Shown piece after piece: positions 43,572 through 53,678 of a DNA stretch of 64,000 nt. Every line of letters begins with the position of its first letter. Positions within the stretch are counted from its first letter, which is position 1. The position numbers were made by a program, and so were the translations under genes. Below the pieces are notes generated by a model. It saw only the letters and a list, made by a program, of their open reading frames with translations, was not told where the DNA came from and made no database searches. Origin of the DNA: Maribellus sp. YY47 (GTDB taxonomy: Bacteria; Bacteroidota; Bacteroidia; Bacteroidales; Prolixibacteraceae); assembly GCF_023111095.1 (NCBI RefSeq), contig NZ_JALGYW010000017.1, forward strand, positions 1-64,000, in the 5' to 3' direction.

Positions 43572-46500
43572 ATGAAAGAGAAACATACAATAATATTAGC
43601 TTTTCTATATGTCGTAATGCTATTCGCTCCGAATATAACGCTTGCGCAGTCGGAAAAGCTGGTAACCATTGCGTCAGTTGTTAACGACGAAAATGGAAAT
43701 CCTATTGAAAATGCACAGGTATTTTGTGACATAGCTTATACCAAAACCGATGCTGAAGGGAGATTTAGCTTTAATGTTGAGCGGGGTACGAATATCGTAA
43801 TTGAAGCAGATGGATTTGAAAAAAGTATTCTTACACAGAATGAAGTCAACAATCTGGTAAGTATCAAGCTAAAAAGCACTCCTTTTTTGTATGGTGAAAA
43901 AGATAAAACAAGTGTTGCTTTTGGAAGAATAGCTAAAGGAGATGTTGTGGGAGCAGTTAGCACTCTTAATGCTTCTGAAATTGATGCCATCGATAATACG
44001 ATTTGGGCAAGCGACGTGTTAACAGGTCGTACCTTGGGATTATTGGGAAACAATAGCATTAGGGGAATTGGTATCAATATCAATGTTGCATCGGAGACCG
44101 GAAGTGGTCTGGAATCAGGAAATGCCCTGTATATTGTTGACGGACTTCCTCGCGATATTGAATCTCTCAGGCTATCGGAAATCGAGTCGATTTCAGTATT
44201 GAAAGACGTAAATGCAGCTGTTTTGTATGGTGCTGCCGCGGTTAATGGCGTTATTTTAATTACTACCAAAAGAGGAGAACCGTATAAAAAGAAAATGGAT
44301 TTTTCAGTTAATTACGGAATCTCTACTCCACAGGAGACGCCTGAATACCTGAATTCAGCCGATTACATGACCTATTTTAACAAAGCAAGAGAGAGTGACG
44401 GGCTTACTCCTTTGTATGATGATGAAACCATTGAAAATTATCGCAATGGAAACATTTATCGTTATCCTGATGTAGATTATTATTCAAATGAATATTTAAA
44501 AGATTTCAAAACCTATTTTGACTTGAACGGAGCCTTTTCAGGAGGAAACGAAAATGCAAGTTACTTTGCAGATTTAGGTTGGTATTCTGCAGGAGGGATC
44601 CTGGACTTTGGAGAAGCTGCCAATGCACGGAATAACGTGATGAATGTGAGAGGAAATGTTGACCTGAAGATTAACGATTGGATTAAAACATCGGTAGATG
44701 GTTCATCTCTGTTTGGAAACGACAAAGGGCAGAGAGGAAATTTCTGGGGAAATGCAAGTTCGATCAGACCGTTTGAGTTTACTCCTTTAATTCCGTTTGA
44801 CCTCATCGATCCGGAGAATTCGTTGTTGAAAGCCCGGAAAAATGATGTGGAAGGAAAATATCTTCTGGGAGGTAATTCAAACTTCCTTACCAATTCGATT
44901 GCCGATAGTTATGCTGCAGGCGTTGTTGAGGCTATTTCCAGGAAGTTTTCATTCAACAACCGAATTGATTTTGATTTGAATAAAATAACCCAGGGATTAT
45001 CTTTCCATACCAATATCAGTTTCGACTATTTCACAAGTTATCTTCAGACTATTGGTAACACGTATTCGGTTTACGAAGCGGTTTGGGCCGACGATGAAGA
45101 CCTTATTATTGACTTGAAACAACACGGAAATGATTCTCGTCCTGGGACACAGGTAGTTGGAAATTCATATTTTCAAAGACGTTTCGGCTTTTACGGACAG
45201 TTTAGCTACGACCGGATTTTTGATGATGTACACCATGTTACAGGTTCGTTGCTTGGATATGGGAGCAATTTTAAAGAAGAAGGAAGTTTTCAGGGAGTAA
45301 AAAGCTCACATCTGGGCTTACAGCTTACCTATTCTTATAACAGAAAGTACCTGGTCGATTTTAGCAGCGCTTATGTTAATTCAGTAAAACTTCCTGATGG
45401 AAACAGAGGAGGTTTCTCTCCTTCACTCGGTCTTGCATGGGTTGTAAGCAATGAAGATTTTTTAGCTTCGGCTAACAACATCGACTATTTAAAGCTTCGG
45501 TTTTCGGGGGGAATCCTAAATTCGGACTTACCTATCGGAGGTTTCTTTTATTACGACAACAGATATGGTACATCAGGCAGCTATAGCTGGTATGAAGGAA
45601 CACGGAGTCGCTCCGGAGTTGTATCAAGTTGGAGTAGTAATCCTGAATTAGGATATGCAAAACGTAATGAAATTAACCTGGGGATTGAAGGATTGTTTTT
45701 CGACAAAGTACTGGGAGCAGAAGTAAATTTGTTTTATGATGTTTATAACGATTTGGTAACAAGGCCAAGTACAGCCTACCCAAGTTTTTATTCGAACTTT
45801 ATTCCTTACGAAAATTTTAATGCCAATCAATATAAGGGAATTGAATTTGGACTTAGTTTCAACAAGTCGGTTGGCGACTGGAATTTTTATTTGGCAGCAA
45901 ATGCACTTTATGTAACATCTGAACAAACAAAAGTGGACGAAGTGTACAATAACGACTATCAGTACAGGAAAGGCCATCCGGTTGATGCAACTTTTGGACT
46001 GGAGGCACTCGGTTTTTTTGAAGATCAAACAGACATCGACAACAGTCCGTATCAGACGTTTGGGAGCGTAAAACCCGGTGACATAAAGTATAAAGATCAA
46101 AATGGCGATAATATTATTGATGGAAACGATGAAGTTTATCTGCGACGCTGGCAGGCGCCTTTCTCTGGTGGATTACAATTGAAAGTTTCATACAGGAATT
46201 TAACAATGTTCGTACTGGGCGAAGGCAGAAGTGGATCTGAAACTTTCAAAGAAGGAAGTTATTACTGGATTGATGGAAACGATAAGTATTCTGAGGTTGT
46301 TCTGGATGCCTGGACACCCGAAACAAAGGATGTTGCTTTATATCCAAGAATTAGCTCTCAATCGAACAGTAATAATTTGCGCCGGTCAAGTTTTTGGTTG
46401 TATAACAATGATTACTTCCAGATTCGGAAAATCCAACTCACGTACAATTTTCCGGCATCTGTTTCAAAATCATTGCTAATGAAAGACTTGAATGTGTTTG

Positions 46501-46613
46501 TAAATGGTTCTAATGTTATCCAATTTGCAAAGAACAGAGAAATCAGAGAACGCCGTATTGGTGGAGAACCATACTACCGTACTTTTTCGATAGGTGTAAA
46601 AGCTAATTTTTAA
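43572..46613 (+). CDS. SusC-like TonB-dependent outer-membrane transporter 2
   Basis: A 1013-aa protein. A signal peptide (MKEKHTIILAFLYVVML..LAQ) leads to a regulatory-like beta domain (VVNDENGNPIENAQVF...), diverged from that of the first SusC. The plug carries YIVDGLPRDIESLRL and SISVLKDVNAAVLYGAAAVNG, then ITTKRG. The barrel ends FSIGVKANF. The N-terminal part lacks an obvious copy of the AVGYGVQKK block seen in the first transporter, so its TonB contact may differ. It forms a pair with the 46634 SusD. Two pairs in one locus suggest two oligosaccharide types or sizes. Confidence 0.94.
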   Translation: MKEKHTIILAFLYVVMLFAPNITLAQSEKLVTIASVVNDENGNPIENAQVFCDIAYTKTDAEGRFSFNVERGTNIVIEADGFEKSILTQNEVNNLVSIKLKSTPFLYGEKDKTSVAFGRIAKGDVVGAVSTLNASEIDAIDNTIWASDVLTGRTLGLLGNNSIRGIGININVASETGSGLESGNALYIVDGLPRDIESLRLSEIESISVLKDVNAAVLYGAAAVNGVILITTKRGEPYKKKMDFSVNYGISTPQETPEYLNSADYMTYFNKARESDGLTPLYDDETIENYRNGNIYRYPDVDYYSNEYLKDFKTYFDLNGAFSGGNENASYFADLGWYSAGGILDFGEAANARNNVMNVRGNVDLKINDWIKTSVDGSSLFGNDKGQRGNFWGNASSIRPFEFTPLIPFDLIDPENSLLKARKNDVEGKYLLGGNSNFLTNSIADSYAAGVVEAISRKFSFNNRIDFDLNKITQGLSFHTNISFDYFTSYLQTIGNTYSVYEAVWADDEDLIIDLKQHGNDSRPGTQVVGNSYFQRRFGFYGQFSYDRIFDDVHHVTGSLLGYGSNFKEEGSFQGVKSSHLGLQLTYSYNRKYLVDFSSAYVNSVKLPDGNRGGFSPSLGLAWVVSNEDFLASANNIDYLKLRFSGGILNSDLPIGGFFYYDNRYGTSGSYSWYEGTRSRSGVVSSWSSNPELGYAKRNEINLGIEGLFFDKVLGAEVNLFYDVYNDLVTRPSTAYPSFYSNFIPYENFNANQYKGIEFGLSFNKSVGDWNFYLAANALYVTSEQTKVDEVYNNDYQYRKGHPVDATFGLEALGFFEDQTDIDNSPYQTFGSVKPGDIKYKDQNGDNIIDGNDEVYLRRWQAPFSGGLQLKVSYRNLTMFVLGEGRSGSETFKEGSYYWIDGNDKYSEVVLDAWTPETKDVALYPRISSQSNSNNLRRSSFWLYNNDYFQIRKIQLTYNFPASVSKSLLMKDLNVFVNGSNVIQFAKNREIRERRIGGEPYYRTFSIGVKANF

Positions 46614-46633
46614 TTCATATTAAGAATAATATT

Positions 46634-48397
46634 ATGAGACGATATAAGATATTTTTATTTTCACTAATAGTTCCGGTAATGTTCGGTTCCTGCGACCTAT
46701 TAGAACCTGCTGATGATAATCATAGTACTATTGAACGCGTTTATGAAGATCCATCATTTGGCGAGGGATTGCTCATTCGGGCCTATACTTATATTCCAAC
46801 AAATGATTATCGATACGATGAGGTGGCAACGGACGATGCTGTTTCCAACGACCGGCAAAATTCCTTCATGAGAATTGCAACGGGAGAATGGTCGGCACTT
46901 TATAATCCACAGAGTCTATGGGATAACTGTAATCAAGGAATTTTATATGCAAATAAATTTTTGGATGTTGTTGATTCCATACCCTGGAAGTGGACGGATG
47001 ATAATCTGAATGCATTATATGTAAGACGATTAACCGGCGAGTCGTATGCACTGCGAGGACTGTTTAAGTACTTTCTCTTACGTAATCATGGCGGGTACGC
47101 GCCTGGTGGAGAACTATTGGGAACACCGATCTATGACAAATTCCTGGAGACCGAGGAAGATTTTTCAAGCCCAAGGGCGAGTTTTTCTGATTTTGTAAAC
47201 AGTATTTACACCGATCTTGATAAAGCTCTAACTTATCTTCCGTTAGATTATGGAAATTTGGGCAGTATAGATGACCTCCCCTCCGGATTTGGTGAAATAT
47301 CAGATATCTCTTTTTACAATACCGTTTTTGGTGATGTAACCCAGCAGCGAATAAGCGGCAGACATGTAGAAGCAATGAAAGCGAGGCTTGCACTTCTGGT
47401 TGCCAGCCCGGCATTCAATGCTAACAATACCGGCGTATTGTGGGAAGAAGCTGCTGATCTGCACGCTCAATTATTGGATGAAATTGGCGGTCTGGCTGGC
47501 CTGGATCCCAACGGGCATACATTTTTCCTGAAAGCTCAAGTGGATGATGCAGATATTACAACTGGAAATAAGCAGGATATTGCCGAAATTCTTTGGAGAA
47601 GGCCAATTTATTCCAACCGAACAAGAGAAGCTGATAACTTTCCTCCGTCATTATACGGAAATGGAGAAATCAATCCCACACAGAATTTGGTTGATGCTTT
47701 TCCGATGGCAAACGGATACCCTATTACAGATGAGAATTCCGGTTACGATCCGGCGAATCCATACGCAGAAAGGGATCCTCGTTTGAGTTTGTACATCGTT
47801 TATGATGGAAGCAAGTTGAAAAACACTACGATTAACACGGGAGTAGGAGCCGGAGACGATGGCTTGGATGCTCTACAGAATTCAACGCGTACAGGGTATT
47901 ATCTGAAGAAACTGCTTCGGGAGGATGTGAACCTGAATCCGTCATCTACCAGCGACCAAAAGCATTTTAACACACACATTCGTTACACCGAATTGTTTTT
48001 AAATTATGCTGAAGCTGCTAATGAAGCATGGGGGCCAAACGGAGCCGGAGAACACGGATACTCTGCTAAAGATGTTATTGCAGCCATACGTCAGCGTGCT
48101 GGAATTACTCAGCCTGATGATTATCTGAATTCCATTTCCGATAAAGATGAAATGCGCGCACTAATCCGCAACGAAAGAAGACTTGAACTGTGTTTTGAAA
48201 GTTTCCGTTTCTGGGATTTGCGGCGATGGAAGGCAGATTTGACAGAGCCGGCAAAAGGTGTTCGCATCGAAAACGGTACTTACAACTATTTTACCGTTGA
48301 ACAACGAGCTTATGATAACTCATATATGCACTACGGGCCTATTCCTGATAAGGAAACTGTTAAATTTAATCTGATCCAAAATGATGGATGGAATTAA
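46634..48397 (+). CDS. SusD-like surface glycan-binding lipoprotein 2
   Basis: A 587-aa lipoprotein with lipobox VMFGSC (Cys20). The SusD core is evident: LTGESYALRGLFKYFLLRNHGGYAP, LNYAEAANEAWGPNG, and near the end RNERRLELCFESFRFWDLRRW. It is only distantly similar to the first SusD of the locus. It pairs with the 43572 SusC (20 bp apart). The next gene, a DUF1735-type lipoprotein, follows 27 bp later. Confidence 0.94.
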   Translation: MRRYKIFLFSLIVPVMFGSCDLLEPADDNHSTIERVYEDPSFGEGLLIRAYTYIPTNDYRYDEVATDDAVSNDRQNSFMRIATGEWSALYNPQSLWDNCNQGILYANKFLDVVDSIPWKWTDDNLNALYVRRLTGESYALRGLFKYFLLRNHGGYAPGGELLGTPIYDKFLETEEDFSSPRASFSDFVNSIYTDLDKALTYLPLDYGNLGSIDDLPSGFGEISDISFYNTVFGDVTQQRISGRHVEAMKARLALLVASPAFNANNTGVLWEEAADLHAQLLDEIGGLAGLDPNGHTFFLKAQVDDADITTGNKQDIAEILWRRPIYSNRTREADNFPPSLYGNGEINPTQNLVDAFPMANGYPITDENSGYDPANPYAERDPRLSLYIVYDGSKLKNTTINTGVGAGDDGLDALQNSTRTGYYLKKLLREDVNLNPSSTSDQKHFNTHIRYTELFLNYAEAANEAWGPNGAGEHGYSAKDVIAAIRQRAGITQPDDYLNSISDKDEMRALIRNERRLELCFESFRFWDLRRWKADLTEPAKGVRIENGTYNYFTVEQRAYDNSYMHYGPIPDKETVKFNLIQNDGWN

Positions 48398-48424
48398 TAT
48401 ATTTAATAAGAAAAATTCAGAAAA

Positions 48425-49438
48425 ATGAAAAAGATATTTTTAATACTGCTTATATTTTCAGGGTTAGCCGCATGTCATAATTTTGATATCGAACACCCTG
48501 ATTTTGAATACACGTCTGGCTATTTTCCTTATCAGTTCCCGGTGAGAACCTTGGTGCTGGGTGATTATATTTACGATAATACAAACGACAATGCACACAA
48601 GTTTGTTATCTCTGTTGCAATGGGAGGGGTTTATGAAAATAACCAGGACCGTGAATTTGAGATTGAGGTTGACAACTCTTTGTGCGATCAGATTTTATTT
48701 AACGCTAATGGCGATACGATTAGGGCAATGCCAAGTAGTTACTATACTTTGAGTTCATCAGATAAAATCGTTATTCCAAGTGGCGAAATGAACGGGGGAG
48801 TGATAGTTCAGTTGACCGACGCATTCTTTAACGATCCTTTGGCAATAAAGCTGGGGTATGTTGTTCCAATTCGATTAATCGGATCAACTGATGTTGATAC
48901 CGTTCTGTCAGGAAGTTCTACGAATCCAAATGCCGATGTTCGTGTTTCGTCGCAGTGGGCAGTTGCTCCTAAGAACTTTACCATGTTTGCGGTTAAATAT
49001 ATAAATGAATACCACGGTACCTATTTTCATTATGGTGCAAGTAAAGTGAAAGACAGTGGAGGCAGCGAGCTCGAAAGTAAAACCTACAGTGAAAAGTACG
49101 TTGAGAATAACCCAACTGCCAAGTTGGTAACTACCGGAAGAAACCAGGTTTCATTAACAACGAGCTTGAATTCTGATGTGATGACTGGAGAAATCACAAT
49201 GTTGTTGAATTTCTCAGGAAATAAATGTACGATCACCAGTGCTGAGGGTGCTGCGTATACCGTTAGCGGTACAGGAGAATTTAAGTCGAAAGCCTATTCC
49301 TGGGGCAATAAAGAGCGCGATGGTATTGTGCTGAACTTTACTATCTCTGATGGTCAGCAAACTTATGAAGCAAGCGATGTACTGGTCGCTCGTGATAGAG
49401 GAGTGGTGATGGAAGTATACTCTCCTGTTGTTTATTAA
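48425..49438 (+). CDS. DUF1735-type surface lipoprotein (SusE/F position)
   Basis: A 337-aa lipoprotein: signal MKKIFLILLIFSGLAAC with Cys17. The N-terminal beta domain has the DUF1735 pattern (TLVLGDYIYDNTND..HKFVISVAMGGVYENNQDREFEIEVDN, with the later MPSSYYTLSSSDKIVIPSGEMNG). A second beta domain follows (about 185-330). Proteins in this position bind glycan at the cell surface and help the SusCD complex. It is the last gene before a strong terminator. Confidence 0.85.
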   Translation: MKKIFLILLIFSGLAACHNFDIEHPDFEYTSGYFPYQFPVRTLVLGDYIYDNTNDNAHKFVISVAMGGVYENNQDREFEIEVDNSLCDQILFNANGDTIRAMPSSYYTLSSSDKIVIPSGEMNGGVIVQLTDAFFNDPLAIKLGYVVPIRLIGSTDVDTVLSGSSTNPNADVRVSSQWAVAPKNFTMFAVKYINEYHGTYFHYGASKVKDSGGSELESKTYSEKYVENNPTAKLVTTGRNQVSLTTSLNSDVMTGEITMLLNFSGNKCTITSAEGAAYTVSGTGEFKSKAYSWGNKERDGIVLNFTISDGQQTYEASDVLVARDRGVVMEVYSPVVY

Positions 49439-49450
49439 TATTTAACGAAA

Positions 49451-49499
49451 AGAACTACAATTAATCCGATATTCGGTTTAGTTGTAGTTCTCTTTTTTC
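49451..49499 (+). terminator. Intrinsic terminator inside the polysaccharide locus
   Basis: AGAACTACAA (49451-49460) pairs perfectly with TTGTAGTTCT (49482-49491) and is followed by a T-rich tract. It splits the locus into a transport operon (37285-49438) and an enzyme operon (from 49660). Confidence 0.85.
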
Positions 49500-49579
49500 T
49501 GTCCAATATGTACTGCCTCTTTTTACCTTTCGGTAATGAGTAATGTAACATATCTGCGGTACATGTTAATTTTTGCAGT

Positions 49580-49606
49580 TGTGTTGTTAGTAGAATTAAC
49601 AACACA
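49580..49606 (+). promoter_or_regulatory. Inverted repeat upstream of the lyase operon
   Basis: TGTGTTGTTA (49580-49589) and TAACAACACA (49597-49606) form a perfect 10-bp inverted repeat with a 7-nt spacer, 53 bp before the first lyase gene. It is a probable regulator site for the second transcript of the locus. It differs in sequence from the LacI-type palindrome before the first operon. Confidence 0.55.
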
Positions 49607-49659
49607 TTGCCAGAATGTGGTATTTATCCGTTAGTTATTGATTGTAAAAGGTTACCGGA

Positions 49660-51627
49660 ATGAGAAACTACGCTGTTGGTAAATTCAAAAAACAATTCAG
49701 GCCATACTTCTTTCTGATTGTTACTCTTATATTTTTTAGAGTTGGTCCGGTTTACTCCAGTCAATTTTTAAATGATACCGAAAAATTACTTTCCCGGATC
49801 GACTTGTCTGCCAACGAGCTGGAAAAAGTAAAGCAACTTTCCTCTAGTCCGGATAAAGCTGCAGCGGAATTGCTGGACTATTTCAGAAAACGGAACTCAG
49901 TAAAGCATTTTATAGACCGGAGTCAAAAAGAAAACTTCCTTGGCAAAGCTGCCGGGGAAAAGGATCTTGAAATGGCAGACAATGCTTTGAATCATATTTT
50001 TGTCGGTCAAAGTGCTTATCCCCCCTACTTCTGCGGCGATAATATCGATTGGGGAACACGCCCGGTTGCTGATAATGAATGGGTGTGGCAACTCAACCGA
50101 ATGTATTTCTGGAACGCGATGGCAAAAGCATATTGGCATACCGGCGATGAAAAATATGCCCGAGAATGGTGTGCCCAACTGGTTGACTGGACCGTCAAAA
50201 ATACAAACGACAACGACCATAAGTATGCCTGGCGTTCGATTGAGGCTGGAATCCGTGGGCATAGCTGGACCGAACTGTTCCAGTATTTTATCGATTCTCC
50301 GAATTTTACTCCCGAAGTACTGGTCGCTTTTCTAAACAGCATGTTCGACCACGCTGATTACCTCATGACAGTTTACCGAAGCAAAAGTAACTGGGGATTG
50401 ATGGAAGCTGAAGGAATGGCTTTTATCGCGATCACATTCCCCGAATTTAAAGATGCCGTAAAATGGCGTACCGAGGCTTTCCGGCGCCTGAATAATGAAA
50501 TTAATTTGCAGGTTTATCCCGACGGGCACCAGCGCGAACTGGCGATTGGTTATCATCTTGGCTGCATAAACTGGTTTTTACGCACCTTTGAACTGGCAAA
50601 AATGAACCAGCTCGAAAACATGTTTCCTCCATCCTACCTTAAAACGATAGAGCTTATGTGCGAAGTTCCAATGAAGCTGGGACATCCTGATGGTACGAAT
50701 GCCCAATTTGGCGATGCCTGGGCCGGTTCTCCGGGGCAACATACCAAAAGATATTTGGAATGGGCTGAAAAATTTAAACGCGATGATTTTCTATTTCTTG
50801 CGACAAATGGGGAAAAAGGCCAAGAACCCGATTCAACTGCCTACGCGTTGCCCGAAAGTGGCTTGTATTCCATGCGAAGTAGTTGGGATAATGATGCCAT
50901 TTGTTTGGTGTTAAAGTGCGGCCCCGACGGCGGCGGACACTGTCAGCCTGATAATGGAACATTTGAGCTTTTTGCCGGTGGCCGGAACCTGATGCCCGAT
51001 GCCGGAAGTTTTATATACAGCGGCGATCCGGAGGGAAGAAGATGGTTCCGACAAACAAAAGTGCACCAAACACTTACCTTAAATGGTGAAAATTCAAAAT
51101 ATGCACCCAAACTTGTTTTATGGCAACCGGGTGAGAAACTGGATATACTTGTTGTTGAAAACCAGAGTTATGAAAATCTGGCTCATCGCCGGTCAGTATT
51201 TTTCGTGGATAAAAGGTATTTTGTAATTGTTGATGAAGCAATTGGGACTGCAACAGGCACTGTTGATGTCCATTTTCAGCTGGCTCCCGGGAAGGTATCT
51301 ATAAACTCCGAAGATTTGTCAGTTAATTCTGATTTTAGCGATGGATGGAATGTTCATGTCAAGGCCAATACTCAAAAAGACATCCAATTGTTGAAAGAAG
51401 AGGGCCAGGTTTCATTTTTATATACGAAGAAAGAACCAAGACCGGCATTTTGCTACAGCCTTGAAAAATTGCAAAACCAGGATAAGGTTCGATTTGTGAC
51501 CTTGGTTGCCCCTTATGAAAGTGAAGTTCCGGACATTAAGATTCAATTTGGAAATTCAGAAATCCCTGGGTTGCAACTTAACGTAAATGAAGGCGGAGTG
51601 AGGAAGGAAATTGGATATTCATTGTAG
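49660..51627 (+). CDS. PL12-like heparinase III (heparan-sulfate lyase-type)
   Basis: A 655-aa secreted lyase, very close in length to Pedobacter heparinus heparinase III. Residues 35-390 form the alpha/alpha toroid and the rest a beta-sandwich. Candidate catalytic residues are Asn244 (SKSNWGLMEA), Tyr298 (AIGYHLGC) and His427 (GGGHCQPDNGTFELF), at nearly the same positions as the Asn, Tyr and His known for PL12 enzymes. It would cut a glucuronate- or iduronate-containing glycan by beta-elimination. It is the first gene of the enzyme operon. Family assignment is firm at the heparinase II/III level, somewhat less at PL12. Confidence 0.87.
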   Translation: MRNYAVGKFKKQFRPYFFLIVTLIFFRVGPVYSSQFLNDTEKLLSRIDLSANELEKVKQLSSSPDKAAAELLDYFRKRNSVKHFIDRSQKENFLGKAAGEKDLEMADNALNHIFVGQSAYPPYFCGDNIDWGTRPVADNEWVWQLNRMYFWNAMAKAYWHTGDEKYAREWCAQLVDWTVKNTNDNDHKYAWRSIEAGIRGHSWTELFQYFIDSPNFTPEVLVAFLNSMFDHADYLMTVYRSKSNWGLMEAEGMAFIAITFPEFKDAVKWRTEAFRRLNNEINLQVYPDGHQRELAIGYHLGCINWFLRTFELAKMNQLENMFPPSYLKTIELMCEVPMKLGHPDGTNAQFGDAWAGSPGQHTKRYLEWAEKFKRDDFLFLATNGEKGQEPDSTAYALPESGLYSMRSSWDNDAICLVLKCGPDGGGHCQPDNGTFELFAGGRNLMPDAGSFIYSGDPEGRRWFRQTKVHQTLTLNGENSKYAPKLVLWQPGEKLDILVVENQSYENLAHRRSVFFVDKRYFVIVDEAIGTATGTVDVHFQLAPGKVSINSEDLSVNSDFSDGWNVHVKANTQKDIQLLKEEGQVSFLYTKKEPRPAFCYSLEKLQNQDKVRFVTLVAPYESEVPDIKIQFGNSEIPGLQLNVNEGGVRKEIGYSL

Positions 51628-51695
51628 AGGAATATCCGTAAGAAAAGAGTTTTAAGGATAACAGAGAATAATTGAAAATCTAAATACCAACTAAA

Positions 51696-53576
51696 ATGAA
51701 ATCAAAATCTAACTTTTTTATTTGCCTTGTTATCGTGGCAATCTTTATTTCTTCGGCAGTAAAGGCAGGCACCGAAGAAAAGGAAATTCAGAAACTCGAT
51801 AATCCAATATCGGTACAATATTTAAAGGCCAATTTAAGGAAATCTCAACCTCGCCTGGTCTTGAATTCAGCCATCGAAAGCAATCTGAAAAAGAGTTTAA
51901 AGTCAGATCCGGTGGTTCAAAACATGTATAAAGCCATCAAGTTGAATGCAGAAAGTATTATGGATAAGTCCTTTTTGGAAAGAAAACTGGAAGGCCGCAG
52001 ATTGCTGGGGGTAAGCCGCGAGATGCTTTATCGTATCAACATGTTGGGGATCGTTTATCGAATAGAGAAAAATCCGGTGGTATTAAAACGAATCAACGAT
52101 GAATTGATTGCTGTTTGCAACTTTACCGATTGGAATCCATCACATTTTCTTGATGTGGCAGAAATGTCGATGGCAGTTGCTTTTGCTCTCGACTGGACAG
52201 CAGGGAAACTACCAAAATCGACCATCGAAATGGCAAAAACTGCCTTGATTGAAAAAGGGATAAAACCAAGTTGGCCCGAAAGCGGGAAAGACCCCAGTTG
52301 GGCATACGGACATAACAACTGGAACCAGGTATGTAACGGTGGAATGATCGCTGCTTCCATTTCGATTGCAGAAAAAGACCCGGAGCTTGCTGCCAAAACC
52401 ATAAGCAGAGCACTGGATGGCATGGTACAGGCTTTAAAACAATACTCTCCCGATGGAGTTTACCCCGAAGGTTCAACGTACTGGGGGTATGGTACCAGTT
52501 TTTCGGTAGTTACATCCGCTTTTTTGGAAAGCTCACTGGGAACAGACTTTGGAATTGCTGATTACCCGGCATTTAAAGAAAGCGCTGTATTTCGTTATTT
52601 AATGAATACCCCATCGGGCTGGTATTACAATTTTGCAGATTGCGGTGATAGAAGAAGCAATTCGGGTGATGATATTTTAGCATGGTTTGCGACGAAAACC
52701 GGGAATGCAGCGTTTTTTGAAAAAGAAAGATTCTTAATGCCAGCCGAAGAAATGGGTAAATTGTCGCGACTTGGTGGAGCAGCTTTGGTTTGGTTGTCGC
52801 AATACAAAGAAAGCGAAGATGTTAAAATGCCCAATGCATGGAAAGGTGACGGATCAAATCCGATCGTTGTTTTCAAAGGAGATGCAGATGATAAGCACGA
52901 TTATTACTTTGGAGGAAAAGGAGGCAGGGCAACTACAAGTCATGGAAACATGGATGCCGGCTCTTTTATTTTTGAATTGAATGGCGTGCGCTGGGTGATT
53001 GATCCGGGGAACCAATCTTATAACGAACTGGAAAAAACCGGATTTGATTTGTGGGGAAGTTGCCAGGATTGTGAGCGCTGGACATTACTTACAAAAAATA
53101 ATTTCGGGCACAGCACACTTTCTGTTAACGATCAGTTATTCATTAACGATGGTCAGGCTACCCTGATAGATTTTAAAGGAGGAGAGAATCCAAAAGCATC
53201 ATTTGATTTAACAGCTGTTTACGGAGGAAACCTGACGAAAGCAATACGCAGCTTTGAAAAAGACAGCCCTGTTTCGATCGTCATTGATGATGAAATAGAA
53301 ACATCCGAATCGTCAAAATTAATTACCTGGCAGTTACTCACCACAGCCGATGTTGAAATAACACCAACCGGCGCAATGCTAAAACAAGACGGGAAAGAGC
53401 TTAAGATCGAGAATCTGACTCATCCGAAATTAACTTTTACGGTCATTTCTCTTGACCCTGCTCCAATGCAATTGGATCGTCAGATAAAAGGATTGAAACG
53501 GATAGAGTTACGTATTCCTGCCTGGACCTGTGAAAACGGAAAAGATCATATCCGGATCAGGTTGTCCGAAAACTAA
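51696..53576 (+). CDS. Heparinase II/III-family lyase, paralogue A
   Basis: A 626-aa exported protein (signal about 1-24). A toroid with FTDWNPSHFLDVAEM (143-157), HNNWNQVCNGGM (206-217) and DGVYPEGSTYWGYG (253-266) is followed by the beta-sandwich with SHGNMDAGSFIF (His416). These supply the Asn, Tyr and His of the superfamily. The PL family cannot be fixed by eye; PL21- or PL37-like is plausible. The gene at 55840 encodes a protein of identical length with the same motifs, so the two are duplicates that diverged. The position between the PL12-like and PL8-like genes indicates a uronic-acid glycan substrate. Confidence 0.85.
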   Translation: MKSKSNFFICLVIVAIFISSAVKAGTEEKEIQKLDNPISVQYLKANLRKSQPRLVLNSAIESNLKKSLKSDPVVQNMYKAIKLNAESIMDKSFLERKLEGRRLLGVSREMLYRINMLGIVYRIEKNPVVLKRINDELIAVCNFTDWNPSHFLDVAEMSMAVAFALDWTAGKLPKSTIEMAKTALIEKGIKPSWPESGKDPSWAYGHNNWNQVCNGGMIAASISIAEKDPELAAKTISRALDGMVQALKQYSPDGVYPEGSTYWGYGTSFSVVTSAFLESSLGTDFGIADYPAFKESAVFRYLMNTPSGWYYNFADCGDRRSNSGDDILAWFATKTGNAAFFEKERFLMPAEEMGKLSRLGGAALVWLSQYKESEDVKMPNAWKGDGSNPIVVFKGDADDKHDYYFGGKGGRATTSHGNMDAGSFIFELNGVRWVIDPGNQSYNELEKTGFDLWGSCQDCERWTLLTKNNFGHSTLSVNDQLFINDGQATLIDFKGGENPKASFDLTAVYGGNLTKAIRSFEKDSPVSIVIDDEIETSESSKLITWQLLTTADVEITPTGAMLKQDGKELKIENLTHPKLTFTVISLDPAPMQLDRQIKGLKRIELRIPAWTCENGKDHIRIRLSEN

Positions 53577-53678
53577 AGCGTAAAACAGGTCTTGGGATCT
53601 GAATACGGGAAAAAGCAGAATCTATTTAATGGATATTTTTTTCAGAAAGATCTGGCTTCAAAATTTAAAAATTTGATT

